A stretch of DNA of 64,000 bases from an uncultured Pseudoruegeria sp. (GCA_947498155.1 CANMJD010000001.1:372001-436000), one strand, 5' to 3'; shown: positions 39,553-48,444, counted from the stretch's first letter. The notes: generated by a model not told the origin, from the sequence alone. Translations and numbers: made by a program.

Positions 39553-40074
39553 ATGGTATCGGATTTCATCCTTCCGGACCTGCAGGATGATTGCAGCCAA
39601 TGCGCCGCCCTGTGCTGCGTTGCCTATCCTTTTGACGAGGACGAGGACTTTGGCCTGCTCAAAGCTGTCGACACCCCCTGCCCCAATCTGTCCAACACCT
39701 GCATGTCCTGCACGATCCACGATGATTTGAACGATAGGGGTTTTGGCGGCTGCGTTGCCTATGCCTGTGCGGGGGCCGGTCAGCGGGTTACGCAGGTTCT
39801 GTTTGAAGGGGAGACATGGCGCGACGATCCCGACCTGCTGGGCCATATGACCTATGCCCTGCGGGTGGTGCGCCCGATCCATGAGGCGCTGCTACTGCTA
39901 CAAGAGGCCTCCGCCTTACCGCTACCAGCGACGCATCTGGCCAAGGCCCAAAGCCTGATGGCCGCCCTTTGCCCTAAAGACCCGACCTCGATCTACGACT
40001 TTGAGGAACCAGAGGTACAAGAGGCGCTCGCCGCCGTGCCGCCCTATCTGCTTTCCCTTGCGCCCTATGTCTAA
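39553..40074 (+). CDS. Cysteine-rich conserved protein of unknown function
   Basis: A 173-residue soluble protein with cysteines clustered in the N-terminal 80 residues: D-C-x2-C-x3-L-C-C, then PCPNL...CMSCTIH, and finally GFGGCVAYACAGAGQ. This looks like a metal or iron-sulfur site, but I cannot name the family. The C-terminal half is helical and lacks cysteine. It sits 55 bp after purL and upstream of the bolA-grxD pair, themselves connected with iron-sulfur handling. Confidence 0.75.
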   Translation: MVSDFILPDLQDDCSQCAALCCVAYPFDEDEDFGLLKAVDTPCPNLSNTCMSCTIHDDLNDRGFGGCVAYACAGAGQRVTQVLFEGETWRDDPDLLGHMTYALRVVRPIHEALLLLQEASALPLPATHLAKAQSLMAALCPKDPTSIYDFEEPEVQEALAAVPPYLLSLAPYV

Positions 40075-40138
40075 ACCGACTTGCAGACCGTCTGGTGGCA
40101 CCCTACATTTCAAGCAACGAGACAAAGGATAATCCGCT

Positions 40139-40375
40139 ATGCCCATGACCAGCCATCAAATAGAGGAACTGCTGCGCGAAAGCTTTCCAAACGCCCAGAT
40201 TCAGGTTGGCGGTGCGGATGGCGTGCACATGTCTGCGATGGTCATCGACGAGAGCTTTCGCGGCAAAAACCGGGTTCAACAGCAGCGGGCCGTTTATGCC
40301 GCACTCAAGGGTAAAATGGATGGCAGCAACGGTGAGTTGCACGCCTTGGCCCTGACCACCAAGGCGCCTGAGTAG
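40139..40375 (+). CDS. bolA: BolA-family protein
   Basis: The 78-residue protein has the BolA/IbaG fold: IEELLRESFPNAQIQV, GADGVHMSAMVIDESFRGKNRVQQQRAVYAAL, and a C-terminal ELHALALTTKAP with a conserved histidine (ligand of a shared 2Fe-2S cluster with monothiol glutaredoxins). The Grx4-type glutaredoxin gene is two genes downstream, the common BolA-Grx association. AAAGGA precedes the ATG. Confidence 0.93.
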   Translation: MPMTSHQIEELLRESFPNAQIQVGGADGVHMSAMVIDESFRGKNRVQQQRAVYAALKGKMDGSNGELHALALTTKAPE

Positions 40376-40665
40376 TGCACCTCTGGCGACGCCTCACAGC
40401 ACCTTTTCGCCTAGAGCCGCGGCGCCCCCTTGCCGCACGACAGCCGAAACAAATGAAACGTGAAGTGCCGCTGGGCATGGAAGCCACCGATCTGGACCTC
40501 GTAGAGGCGACAATCCGCAAGAACCAGTCGCTGGAACGCAGCAGTAACATATTCAACCGCAATCGCGGGGATTTTGCCGAAGCCGCCGACAGAACCCAGC
40601 ACAGTTTTAAAGATGATGAAACCTATGCCGCGGAATACCACCGCGCCTTTGGTAAAGAGGAATGA
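40375..40665 (+). CDS. Small hydrophilic protein between bolA and grxD
   Basis: Up to 96 residues from a GTG overlapping the bolA stop by one base, or 70 residues from the ATG at 40453 ([16 protein letters not shown]). The second half is charged and helical, with [28 protein letters not shown] know no domain. The tight packing between two genes of one functional module suggests it is real and co-transcribed. Confidence 0.6.
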   Translation: MHLWRRLTAPFRLEPRRPLAARQPKQMKREVPLGMEATDLDLVEATIRKNQSLERSSNIFNRNRGDFAEAADRTQHSFKDDETYAAEYHRAFGKEE

Positions 40666-40669
40666 CCCC

Positions 40670-41044
40670 ATGAGCGACACCACAACACCCGCCCACGCCC
40701 AGATCGATGAAACCGTCAAAGCCAATGACGTTGTTCTGTTCATGAAAGGCACCAAATCCATGCCACAATGCGGGTTTTCCTCGCGGGTGGCCGGTGTGCT
40801 GAATTATATGGGCGTCGATTTTGCGGATGTGAATGTTCTTGCCGACGAGGGACTCCGTCAAGGGATCAAGGAATATTCTGATTGGCCGACAATCCCGCAG
40901 CTTTATATCAAAGGCGAATTTGTCGGCGGATGTGACATCATCACCGAAATGACCCTGTCCGGTGAGCTGGATACGATGTTTGAACAAAACGGCGTCGGTT
41001 TTGACAAAGAGGCCGCTGATAAAATCCGCGAAGCCAACGGCTGA
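40670..41044 (+). CDS. grxD: Monothiol glutaredoxin, Grx4 family
   Basis: The 124-residue glutaredoxin carries the monothiol motif C-G-F-S in [17 protein letters not shown], the GSH contact region W-P-T-I-P-Q-L-Y and the GGCDI motif near the C terminus. Such proteins bind a 2Fe-2S cluster with glutathione and pass it on, often as a heterodimer with BolA, whose gene lies just upstream. A terminator follows. Confidence 0.95.
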   Translation: MSDTTTPAHAQIDETVKANDVVLFMKGTKSMPQCGFSSRVAGVLNYMGVDFADVNVLADEGLRQGIKEYSDWPTIPQLYIKGEFVGGCDIITEMTLSGELDTMFEQNGVGFDKEAADKIREANG

Positions 41045-41070
41045 TCCGCGTTTTCACCAAATCACAAAAG

Positions 41071-41101
41071 GCCCGTGCGTTTAGCGTGCGGGCTTTTTTC
41101 T
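41071..41101 (+). terminator. Rho-independent terminator of the bolA-grxD operon
   Basis: GCCCGTGCG and CGTGCGGGC pair over nine positions, including two G-T wobbles, around a short loop. A run of T (TTTTTTCTTT) follows. Confidence 0.8.
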
Positions 41102-41202
41102 TTAACGCGTTCCCAGTTGAAAAATACTGCAAAAGCCCTTGCCCAACGGGTGTCTTCAGGCTCTGATGCGCATAGTTTTATGACCGGATCAAAGAGAGCC
41201 CC

Positions 41203-41550
41203 ATGCCGAGTATTCTTTCAAACGCTTTTCGTCTGCAATGTGATTTCAGCATTATGGACGCCATCCTGAACGCGCTTTTCTGGTTTATCCTGACGATCAT
41301 CACCTTGGGGTTGGCGGCGTTTCTGTTTCCCTACTACCTGCCCAAAGCGGTGCTAAACAAAACCCAAGTGGTGGATCTCGATGGTCATCGCGTGGGAAAG
41401 ATGGTTTGCGATATCTCTGTCGGCGGGGTGATCCTAAACGCGCTGCTGTGGTGGTTGCTGACCATCGTCACCTTTGGTCTGGCCTATTTTATCTATATTT
41501 ATCGGGTCTATCGCATCCTGTTGAACGAAACCCGAATCCAGTTCGACTAA
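41203..41550 (+). CDS. Small membrane protein with internal duplication (YjgN/DUF6693-like)
   Basis: A 115-residue protein made of two similar halves. Each has a polar strand followed by a hydrophobic helix: ILNALFWFILTIITLGLAAF and ILNALLWWLLTIVTFGLAYF. Each helix ends in a Tyr-rich segment (FPYYLPKAVLN; IYIYRVYRILLNET). The repeat suggests two antiparallel or parallel re-entrant units in the inner membrane. It is likely a member of a small uncharacterised family; the function is unknown. Confidence 0.78.
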   Translation: MPSILSNAFRLQCDFSIMDAILNALFWFILTIITLGLAAFLFPYYLPKAVLNKTQVVDLDGHRVGKMVCDISVGGVILNALLWWLLTIVTFGLAYFIYIYRVYRILLNETRIQFD

Positions 41551-41625
41551 GCCCGCCGTACGGCGGCGCTGCCCTATAAGATATGGATGCCTGCGGTCCG
41601 GTTTTCACGCCGGACCAAAGGGAAA

Positions 41626-42597
41626 CTAGTCCTTATTTGCCGCAGCAAAGGCCATGTCGATCATGCGCTGGGTGCCGCGTGAAAACTCCAGCGGACAAGG
41701 GTAATCTACCCCGTCGCGCACCGACGTGCTGAAATTTTGCACCTGCTCTACGTAGTGATTGACCTGCGGAAAACGCTCATGCCGGACGGCCATGTTGGGC
41801 TGATGGATTTCAAGCTCCGCCATGCCAAAGACACCGGCGTTAAACGGCACGTTTACTTTGACGATGCCCTCGGTGCCATGGAACACCATTTCCTGCCGAA
41901 TGAACATGCGGGTGGACACCGTCGCGCCATAGGAGAAGGACGGGAAATCTGCCTGCACATGGGCAATCGTATCCACGCCATTCTCAAAAGTGATCTGTGC
42001 GCGCAGTGCTGCTGGCTCCTCTCCGGTGACAAAACGGGCCGAGCCAAAAGTATATACGCCGATATCGCGCAGACCGCCGCCCCCGGTATCGGCCTGATTG
42101 CGGATGTTTTTCATATCGTCGTTATAGTAACTAAAGACGCCCTCCACATGCACCAGCTTGCCAATAGCACCGGTCTCGACCAGTTGTTTGACCCGATGCC
42201 ACTGCGGATGATGCACGATCATATATGCCTCTGCCGCCAGCAATCCGGTTGCATCGCGCAGCGCAATCAGCCCGTCAATTTCATCGGCCTGCATGGCTAC
42301 CGGTTTTTCACAGAGCACATGTTTACCCGCTTTTAACGCCTTGCGGACCCATTCGACATGAAGATGATTGGGCAGCGGAATATAAACCGCGTCAATTTTC
42401 GGGTCCGCCAGCAAATTATCATAAGAGGAATGCACAAGAATATCAGGGCAGAAAGCCTTGAAACCGTTGGCTTTATCGTCGCTTGAGGTTGCCAGCGCCG
42501 CCAGACGCGCGCCTTTTGCGGCATGGATTGCGGGGCCCATATGTTCACGGGCAAAATTCGCAGCCCCTAGGATACCCCAATTAATAGCTCTCGACAT
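41626..42597 (-). CDS. Gfo/Idh/MocA-family oxidoreductase
   Basis: A 323-residue NAD(P)-dependent dehydrogenase. The Rossmann motif is GILGAANFAREH and the signature is GKHVLCEKPVAM with the catalytic EKP lysine. FSYYNDDMKNIRNQADTGGGGLRDIG covers the usual G-G-G-x-x-x-D-I-G region. The sugar or cyclitol substrate is not known. The ATG at 42597 gives the canonical MSRAINWGILG. It follows rpoH on the same strand with 60 bp between. Confidence 0.88.
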   Translation of the reverse strand: MSRAINWGILGAANFAREHMGPAIHAAKGARLAALATSSDDKANGFKAFCPDILVHSSYDNLLADPKIDAVYIPLPNHLHVEWVRKALKAGKHVLCEKPVAMQADEIDGLIALRDATGLLAAEAYMIVHHPQWHRVKQLVETGAIGKLVHVEGVFSYYNDDMKNIRNQADTGGGGLRDIGVYTFGSARFVTGEEPAALRAQITFENGVDTIAHVQADFPSFSYGATVSTRMFIRQEMVFHGTEGIVKVNVPFNAGVFGMAELEIHQPNMAVRHERFPQVNHYVEQVQNFSTSVRDGVDYPCPLEFSRGTQRMIDMAFAAANKD

Positions 42598-42657
42598 AAA
42601 AATAGCTCCCCTAGAATATCTAGGGAAGCTATCATCCATTAAAGTATACGCAAGGGG

Positions 42658-43554
42658 TTATACTGTGCTCAGCATGCCCTTTTCTTTGGCCAGATCGCGC
42701 ATTTTCTTTTGCAGTTTCTCAAAGGCTCGCACTTCGATCTGACGGATACGTTCGCGGCTTACGTCATATTGGCTCGAGAGTTCCTCAAGGGTGACAGCCT
42801 TATCCTGCAGGCGCCGCTGAACCAGAATGTCTTTCTCACGATCATTCAGAACCGCCATGGCGTCGGCTAGCAATTCACGACGGCTGTCGAGCTCATCCTT
42901 GGCCTCATAGTCGCCAGCGGTATCGGCATCCTCGTCTTCCAGCCAATCCTGCCACTGGGTCGCGCTATCGCCATCCGATCCGATCACCGCATTCAACGAC
43001 GCATCCCCCCCCGACATCCGCCGGTTCATAGAGATCACCTCATCTTCGGTTACGTTCAGATCATGGGCGATTCTGGCGACGTTTTCAGGACGCAGGTCCC
43101 CGTCTTCCAGAGCGCCGATGCGGTTTTTGGCCTTGCGCAGGTTAAAGAACAGCTTTTTCTGTGCGCTGGTTGTGCCCAGTTTCACCATCGACCAAGAGCG
43201 CAGCACATATTCCTGAATGCTGGCCCGAATCCACCACATGGCATAGGTCGCCAGGCGGAAGCCCTTTTCAGGGTCGAACTTCTTAACCGCTTGCATCAGA
43301 CCAACGTTGGCCTCGGAAATAACCTCGGCCTGTGGCAGGCCATAGCCGCGATAGCCCATGGCGATTTTAGCCGCCAGACGCAGGTGGCTGGTAACCATTT
43401 TATGCGCGGCTTCGCTGTCTTCGCGCTCAACCCAAGCTTTGGCCAGCATGTATTCTTCTTCAGGTTCCAGCATGGGGAATTTGCGGATTTCCTGCAGGTA
43501 GCGGTTCAACCCGCCTTCTGGTGTGGGTACGGGAAGATTTGCATAGTTGCCCAT
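42658..43554 (-). CDS. rpoH: Heat-shock sigma factor RpoH (sigma32)
   Basis: A 298-residue sigma32. Regions 1.2 to 4.2 are complete. The RpoH box QKKLFFNLRKAK, which separates it from housekeeping sigma factors, is at about 131-142. Region 2 contains GLMQAVKKFDPEKGFRLATYAMWWIRASI, and region 4 contains TLEELSSQYDVSRERIRQIEVRAFEKL. It recruits polymerase to CTTGAA/CCCAT-type promoters; two such promoters lie 5 kb away at 48252 and 48507. Rhodobacterales often hold two rpoH genes; which this one is cannot be decided. Confidence 0.96.
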   Translation of the reverse strand: MGNYANLPVPTPEGGLNRYLQEIRKFPMLEPEEEYMLAKAWVEREDSEAAHKMVTSHLRLAAKIAMGYRGYGLPQAEVISEANVGLMQAVKKFDPEKGFRLATYAMWWIRASIQEYVLRSWSMVKLGTTSAQKKLFFNLRKAKNRIGALEDGDLRPENVARIAHDLNVTEDEVISMNRRMSGGDASLNAVIGSDGDSATQWQDWLEDEDADTAGDYEAKDELDSRRELLADAMAVLNDREKDILVQRRLQDKAVTLEELSSQYDVSRERIRQIEVRAFEKLQKKMRDLAKEKGMLSTV

Positions 43555-43717
43555 TTTTGATCCCTTTCAGTGTCCCAATGTTTATATCGTTAACATCCAG
43601 ATAATGTCGCCGCTTAAGGACTACAAGATATGGTGTCATAATTCTTCTACGTCACATGGGAGCGATTCCGTCGCCCCGCCATATATGTTTCCAAGAATAA
43701 CAAACAGTTTACCGATT

Positions 43718-45160
43718 TTACAAAAGCGGCCCCATCGTCGCGAAAAGGTTGTTCATTAGCCGCGTATGAGTAGGCCAGGCCTCTACGGTTTTCAGCGCAA
43801 CCGGATCGCTGTCGGCGATATATTCCCGCTGCCGCGCATTAATGGTTTGGGTCAGCACAGGATCATAGGTCAGCATGCAGTTCTCAAAATTGATATCAAA
43901 AGACCGCCGGTCCAGATTGGCCGACCCAAACAGCACGGTTTCGTCGTCAACGGTCAGAAGTTTGGAATGCAGCAACCCCGGTTTGTATTCATAGAGCTTT
44001 ACGCCACATTTAACCAAAGACAGAAAGTAGCTGCGACTGGCCATACCAACAAGGCGGGAATCGTTGCGTTTGGGCAGGATCAGCGTGACATCCACCCCAC
44101 GCAACGCCGCCGCGCAAAGCCGGTTGTGCAGGGCCTCGCTGGGCACATAATAGGGGGTCGTCACGATAATTTCGCGCTGCGCACTGGCCATCAGGTTCTG
44201 GAAAACATCTGGCACCGCCTGATGGCTTTCGGTTGGCCCTGTGCCCATGGACACCGCAATCGCCGTCCCGGATCCTTCGCGCACCGGCGTTTTCAGAAGA
44301 TCGCGAATATCCTCTCCGGTGTGGGTCTGCCAATCCCCGGCAAAAAGCTGCTGTTGCTGCCAGACCACCGGCCCGGTCAGGCGCACCATGACATCCACCC
44401 AAGGCGCAAATTTCGGTTTGACGGCAAATTCGGGATCGGCGCAATTCTGGCTGCCACAATAGGTGATTTTACCATCCACCACCATGATTTTGCGGTGGTT
44501 GCGGATGTCCATACGCCGGAATAACAGATGTACCCAGGCCTGCTTCATGTCAAAAGCCTCGCCCAGTTGGACCCCTGCCTCTGCCATACGCTGCCAATGG
44601 GTGCTTTCCACCAACTTGCGCGATCCCATACCGTCGACCATCGCGCGTACCGTCACACCACGTCGCGCCGCCCGCATCGCCGCTTCTATCATCTTCACGC
44701 CATTTTTGTCGGTCAGCCAGATATAGAACAGCAGATGCACATGATCCGTGGCCGCATCCATATCCGCGATCATCGCGTCAATGGTTGCGTTTGAATCCGC
44801 CATCAGATCGCCATGGTTCCCCGCCGTGGGTCTGAACCCGTTCACTGATCCCGCACGGGCAAAGGACTGACGGAAAATAATCGGAATCTCGGGCCTTATA
44901 TCGGAAAGTGTGTCGCTGGGAACTTCTTTGGGTAAGCCTTTGATGATCTCTTCCATGCGCGCTACATCCTTGCGCCCAAAGCTGACCTCACCAAACAGAA
45001 AATAGAGCAAAATTCCAAGCCAAGGCACCGACATCACACAGAGCATCCAGGCCAGGCGCGATGTGGGCGATCTGTTTTCGCGCAGCAGCACCCGCAAAAG
45101 CGTCATAATCTGCAGGATGTAGCTTATAATGATCCACGTTTCGAATTCGAGAAAATACAT
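43718..45160 (-). CDS. cls: Cardiolipin synthase, two-HKD type
   Basis: A 480-residue phospholipase D-superfamily membrane enzyme. Two N-terminal helices (WIIISYILQIMTLLRVLL and LAWMLCVMSVPWLGILLYFLF) anchor it. The first HKD motif is H222-R-K224-x4-D229 (NHRKIMVVDG) and the second is HSKLLTVDDETVLFGSANLD near residue 398. It joins two phosphatidylglycerol molecules to form cardiolipin. The start at 45160 (MYFLEFETW) matches the family; 21 residues of upstream frame do not. Confidence 0.95.
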   Translation of the reverse strand: MYFLEFETWIIISYILQIMTLLRVLLRENRSPTSRLAWMLCVMSVPWLGILLYFLFGEVSFGRKDVARMEEIIKGLPKEVPSDTLSDIRPEIPIIFRQSFARAGSVNGFRPTAGNHGDLMADSNATIDAMIADMDAATDHVHLLFYIWLTDKNGVKMIEAAMRAARRGVTVRAMVDGMGSRKLVESTHWQRMAEAGVQLGEAFDMKQAWVHLLFRRMDIRNHRKIMVVDGKITYCGSQNCADPEFAVKPKFAPWVDVMVRLTGPVVWQQQQLFAGDWQTHTGEDIRDLLKTPVREGSGTAIAVSMGTGPTESHQAVPDVFQNLMASAQREIIVTTPYYVPSEALHNRLCAAALRGVDVTLILPKRNDSRLVGMASRSYFLSLVKCGVKLYEYKPGLLHSKLLTVDDETVLFGSANLDRRSFDINFENCMLTYDPVLTQTINARQREYIADSDPVALKTVEAWPTHTRLMNNLFATMGPLL

Positions 45161-45191
45161 AATGGCCTGCGTTTTTGACGGGGTCTCGTTC

Positions 45192-46238
45192 CTAAGCCTT
45201 TGCTGGACTCCGTAAATTGTCAATCAAATCCGACATATCCTGAGGCAGAGGGGCTTCGAAGTTGAGCGCTTCTTCGGTTATCGGGTGAATAAAACCAAGG
45301 CTTGCCGCATGCAGAGCTTGCCGCGAAAACGATTGGGCGGCGGCGATGCCTTCGGGGGACAGCGCCTTGCTGTTGAGCTTGCGTTTACCGCCATAAACGG
45401 GGTCTCCGATCAGGCTGTGCCCCGCATGGGCCATATGCACTCGAATCTGATGGGTGCGACCGGTTTCAAGCCAGCACTCGATCAAAGAGGCTACCGGTGG
45501 CTGGCCAAAGGATTCTAGGATGCGCGAGCGCGTGACGGCATGGCGACCACCGGTAAAATACACTGCCTGTTTCTGACGGTCGGTCCGGTGGCGCGCCAGC
45601 TGTGTGCTGATTTTCATGATATTGCCGGGTTCGAAATTGACCCCTTTTATGCCACGCAACCGCGGATCATAAGCATCAGGCACACCGTAGACGATGGCAT
45701 TATAATGGCGGATTACCGTGTGCTTTTCGAATTGCTTAGCCAATCCGTGATGGGCCTTGTCGGATTTCGCCACCACCAACAGGCCTGAGGTTTCTTTATC
45801 GATCCGGTGCACAATGCCGGGGCGTTTCATCCCCCCAACGCCAGACAGCGTATCACCACAGTGATGCAACAGAGCATTGACCAAAGTGCCAGACGGCGTG
45901 CCCGGTGCTGGATGCACGACCATGCCCACCGGTTTGTTGATCACGATCAGATCATCGTCTTCATAAACAATATCCAGCGCAATATCTTCTGGCAGAATAT
46001 GGCTTTCGTCGGCTTCAGTGATCTGAATTTCAATGATGTCGCCTTCGGCCACTTTGGCACGCGGGTCGGTCACCACCTTGCCACCGATAGAGATTTCTCC
46101 GGCTGCCAGCATTTTCGCCAGGCGCGAACGGCTCAGGGCGGCTTCCTCTGGCACGTCGCGGGAAAGCGCTTTATCAAGGCGACGAGGCGGATCGGCTTGG
46201 ATCTGGACCTGCAAAACAGAAGTGGACGACGTAGACAT
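45192..46238 (-). CDS. rluD: 23S rRNA pseudouridine synthase, RluD type
   Basis: The 348-residue RluA-family enzyme has an N-terminal S4 RNA-binding domain (about 15-75) and a catalytic domain with the nucleophile D147 in GIVHRIDKETSGLLVV. Later RTHQIRVHMAHAGHSLIGDP is also conserved. RluD makes pseudouridines in helix 69 of 23S rRNA. Its ATG overlaps the ATG of the divergent DUF6476-type gene by two bases (CATG). Confidence 0.94.
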   Translation of the reverse strand: MSTSSTSVLQVQIQADPPRRLDKALSRDVPEEAALSRSRLAKMLAAGEISIGGKVVTDPRAKVAEGDIIEIQITEADESHILPEDIALDIVYEDDDLIVINKPVGMVVHPAPGTPSGTLVNALLHHCGDTLSGVGGMKRPGIVHRIDKETSGLLVVAKSDKAHHGLAKQFEKHTVIRHYNAIVYGVPDAYDPRLRGIKGVNFEPGNIMKISTQLARHRTDRQKQAVYFTGGRHAVTRSRILESFGQPPVASLIECWLETGRTHQIRVHMAHAGHSLIGDPVYGGKRKLNSKALSPEGIAAAQSFSRQALHAASLGFIHPITEEALNFEAPLPQDMSDLIDNLRSPAKA

Positions 46239-46548
46239 GGATCAAGATACTCCGCAGCCAGAAAGCGTTCCGGCGATGGTTAAATATCTGCGGGTGCTGG
46301 TGACGGCACTTTCGCTGACAATGATTGTGGGCGTTGTAATCATGATCGCACTGATTGTCATCCGCTTCCGCGAAGACCGAAGCACACCGGCCCTTCCGGC
46401 TTCGATTACGCTGCCGCAAGGGGCTAGCGCTATTGCCTTTACCCAAGCGCCGGACTGGTTTGCGGTGGTGACTGACGACAATCAAATCCTGATCTTCGCG
46501 CGCAAAACCGGTGAGTTGGTGCAAACACTGAACGTCCTAAACCAATAA
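46237..46548 (+). CDS. Small membrane-anchored protein (DUF6476-like)
   Basis: A 103-residue protein with a short cytoplasmic start, one membrane helix (VLVTALSLTMIVGVVIMIALIVI) and a C-terminal periplasmic part of about 55 residues (ASITLPQGASAIAFTQAPDW to IFARKTGELVQTLNV) that looks like a small beta domain. Proteins of this length stand head-to-head with rluD in Rhodobacterales. The function is unknown. An alternative start is the ATG at 46276 (MVKYLRVL). Confidence 0.8.
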   Translation: MDQDTPQPESVPAMVKYLRVLVTALSLTMIVGVVIMIALIVIRFREDRSTPALPASITLPQGASAIAFTQAPDWFAVVTDDNQILIFARKTGELVQTLNVLNQ

Positions 46549-46611
46549 GCCGGCGCGGCCAGAGGGCGGGTCAAAATCCCGCCCCCCAATTACAAAGAAC
46601 TTAGGAAGGGA

Positions 46612-48153
46612 TTAAAGTTGTCCTTCTACCGGCAGCCAGCGTGCGATAACGGCCGTCACACGAGCCAGAAAGCTTGCGTCTGGTTCAGAAGTGCGGATTT
46701 CATTGCGGCCCGCACCGCTATAGGTCCAGACCACATCCCCATCTTCATCCAGCGACAGCACATAGGCAAAATCATCTATTTGCCGATTGATCGTTTCCGT
46801 AAACGCCGTTGCGGTCGCAGGGTCCTGCAGGAACAATCCGAATTCCGTATTGATTTCAATGGATCGCGGATCGAAGTTCAAGGACCCGATAAACATCTTC
46901 TTGCTGTCAATGATCGCTGCCTTGGTGTGCATCGTCAGCAGTTTCTGTTCCTCGGAATCGCTATGTCCTAAAATCGCCGGCGTATCCGCCCGCACTTCAA
47001 AAAGCTCCACACCAGCGGCCAAAAGTGATTTGCGGTGGCGGTAATAGCCGCCGTGAACATAAGCATGATTGGTCGCGGCAAGCGAATTGGTCATAATGCG
47101 CACCCGCACGCCGCGTTTAACGAGTGCCTTGAAGAAATCAGCCCCGTAATCCCTTGGCACAAAATACGGGGTAAACAACAGGACCTCGGTCTCTGCACCG
47201 GCCATTTCGCGGAACAGCTGATCAGCCACAACCCGATGGGTTGTATCGCTGGCAGGCGCGCGCAATTTATCAGGCGTATCGCTCACGACTTTGGAATATC
47301 CGGTCTTGAGCGGCAATGCCTCGCGCAGCAAATCCTGTAGAAAAGTGCTGTCGACTGCTTTTCGATAGGTTTCCGCCTGTGCCAGATTCGCACGTTTCTC
47401 AATCCCGCGCCGGATTGAGGCAAGCTCTTCCGGGCTGTCCCGATCATCCAGCAGACCGACCTGAACCGAGAAGTCATCATTCCAGAACAGATCAAACTTT
47501 TCGGAAATCAGCGGCACACTGGGTCCGATAATGCCCAGATCAAAATCCGCGAACTCACTGTCGGTATCGATCTGGTAGTATTCATCCGCCAAATTCCGCC
47601 CGCCAATAATAGCAAAGGCATTATCTGCGATCAGCGCCTTATTGTGCATCCTGCGATTGACCCGCTTGAAATCGATCACATAGTTCCACGGCCCCCAGCT
47701 TCGGCGGGAGAGCGGGTTGAAAATGCGGATATCGATGTTGGGGTGGCTGTCCAACACCGCAAGCTGCGTATCCTCGGCGGTTGTGAAGGCATCATCCAGC
47801 AACAGGCGCACCCGCACCCCGCGCTGCGCAGCTTCGAGCAAGGCAACGCTGATCAGTGCCCCGGCTTCATCCGGTTTGATCAAGAAATACTGAAGGTCAA
47901 GCGTGTGTTCGGCGGACCCTATCAACCGCAACCGCGCCCCAAGGGCGGCATTGCCATCCACCAGAGGAATGGTCGAATCCAGCGCCCCATGGCTGGCCAC
48001 ATGGTTACGGTACGACTTTTGCAATGGCCCGGTGGTAAGGTCGACCTTTGCCCGCGAAACCGTTTTAGGCGCTTCAAAGGGCACATAGGTGCACCCCGCA
48101 ACCATGCCAGCTGCCAAAAGAAGTGCGGCCCCGTGCCGTCCGATTTTGCTCAT
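46612..48153 (-). CDS. Phospholipase D-family lipoprotein
   Basis: A 513-residue protein with a lipobox at V-A-G-C21 (LLLAAGMVAGCTY), so it is probably anchored to the periplasmic face of a membrane. Two HKD motifs are present: HNKALIADN near residue 215 and HTKAAIIDSKKMFIGSLNFD near 435. It resembles ClsC/YmdC-like cardiolipin synthases, which use phosphatidylethanolamine as a co-substrate, but the substrate is not proven. The start is the ATG at 48153; the longer frame to 48285 is unsupported. Confidence 0.85.
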   Translation of the reverse strand: MSKIGRHGAALLLAAGMVAGCTYVPFEAPKTVSRAKVDLTTGPLQKSYRNHVASHGALDSTIPLVDGNAALGARLRLIGSAEHTLDLQYFLIKPDEAGALISVALLEAAQRGVRVRLLLDDAFTTAEDTQLAVLDSHPNIDIRIFNPLSRRSWGPWNYVIDFKRVNRRMHNKALIADNAFAIIGGRNLADEYYQIDTDSEFADFDLGIIGPSVPLISEKFDLFWNDDFSVQVGLLDDRDSPEELASIRRGIEKRANLAQAETYRKAVDSTFLQDLLREALPLKTGYSKVVSDTPDKLRAPASDTTHRVVADQLFREMAGAETEVLLFTPYFVPRDYGADFFKALVKRGVRVRIMTNSLAATNHAYVHGGYYRHRKSLLAAGVELFEVRADTPAILGHSDSEEQKLLTMHTKAAIIDSKKMFIGSLNFDPRSIEINTEFGLFLQDPATATAFTETINRQIDDFAYVLSLDEDGDVVWTYSGAGRNEIRTSEPDASFLARVTAVIARWLPVEGQL

Positions 48154-48251
48154 GATGTCCCTCAATTCCCGCCTGTTTTCACAGGATATCGCTTTTGGAG
48201 CACTATGCCAGATACCCCTAGGAACGAATACAAGAAATATCATCAACACAA

Positions 48252-48280
48252 CTTGACATAATGCGGAGCGCTTCCCATAT
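48252..48280 (+). promoter_or_regulatory. RpoH-like promoter 1
   Basis: CTTGACA (48252-48258), a 15-bp spacer and CCCATAT (48274-48280), close to the sigma32 pattern CTTGAAA / CCCATnT. It could also be read as TTGACA with a poor sigma70 -10 (CATATC). It is nearly the same as promoter 2, 255 bp downstream, including AATGCGG inside the spacer. Confidence 0.6.
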
Positions 48281-48286
48281 CCCATT

Positions 48287-48444
48287 TATCAACACAGCAT
48301 GACAAACTCCTCCCTCCCTGTCCTGCTACGTTTGAACGGGTGTGCTGCTTGAATTGTCCCTCTATGCGGCCCTGATTGAACGACGACCTTCGTGTTGACC
48401 TCTGCCGGCGTGGTTTACGTCCCTGAACCACGCCGGTTTTTTTT
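48287..48444 (+). ncRNA. Candidate RpoH-dependent small RNA
   Basis: An about 158-nt segment between RpoH-like promoter 1 and a very strong terminator, without a start codon supported by a ribosome site. Near its 5' end it has the pyrimidine run CTCCTCCCTCCCTGTCC, which can pair with Shine-Dalgarno sequences. That recalls the CCUCCUCCC loops of the RpoH-controlled CcsR sRNAs of Rhodobacter, though the rest is not recognisably related. The shared nonamer CCTCCCTGT links it to the candidate at 35426. An antisense open frame over the same DNA lacks protein-like character. Confidence 0.6.
48405..48444 (+). terminator. Strong Rho-independent terminator of candidate sRNA
   Basis: CCGGCGTGGTT and AACCACGCCGG form a perfect 11-bp stem with a 10-base loop, followed by eight T. 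Confidence 0.93.

Noticed and set aside
41595-41616. Hairpin GGTCCGG...CCGGACC between two convergent genes as a terminator
   Set aside because: The stem is only 7 bp and no T run follows on either strand.
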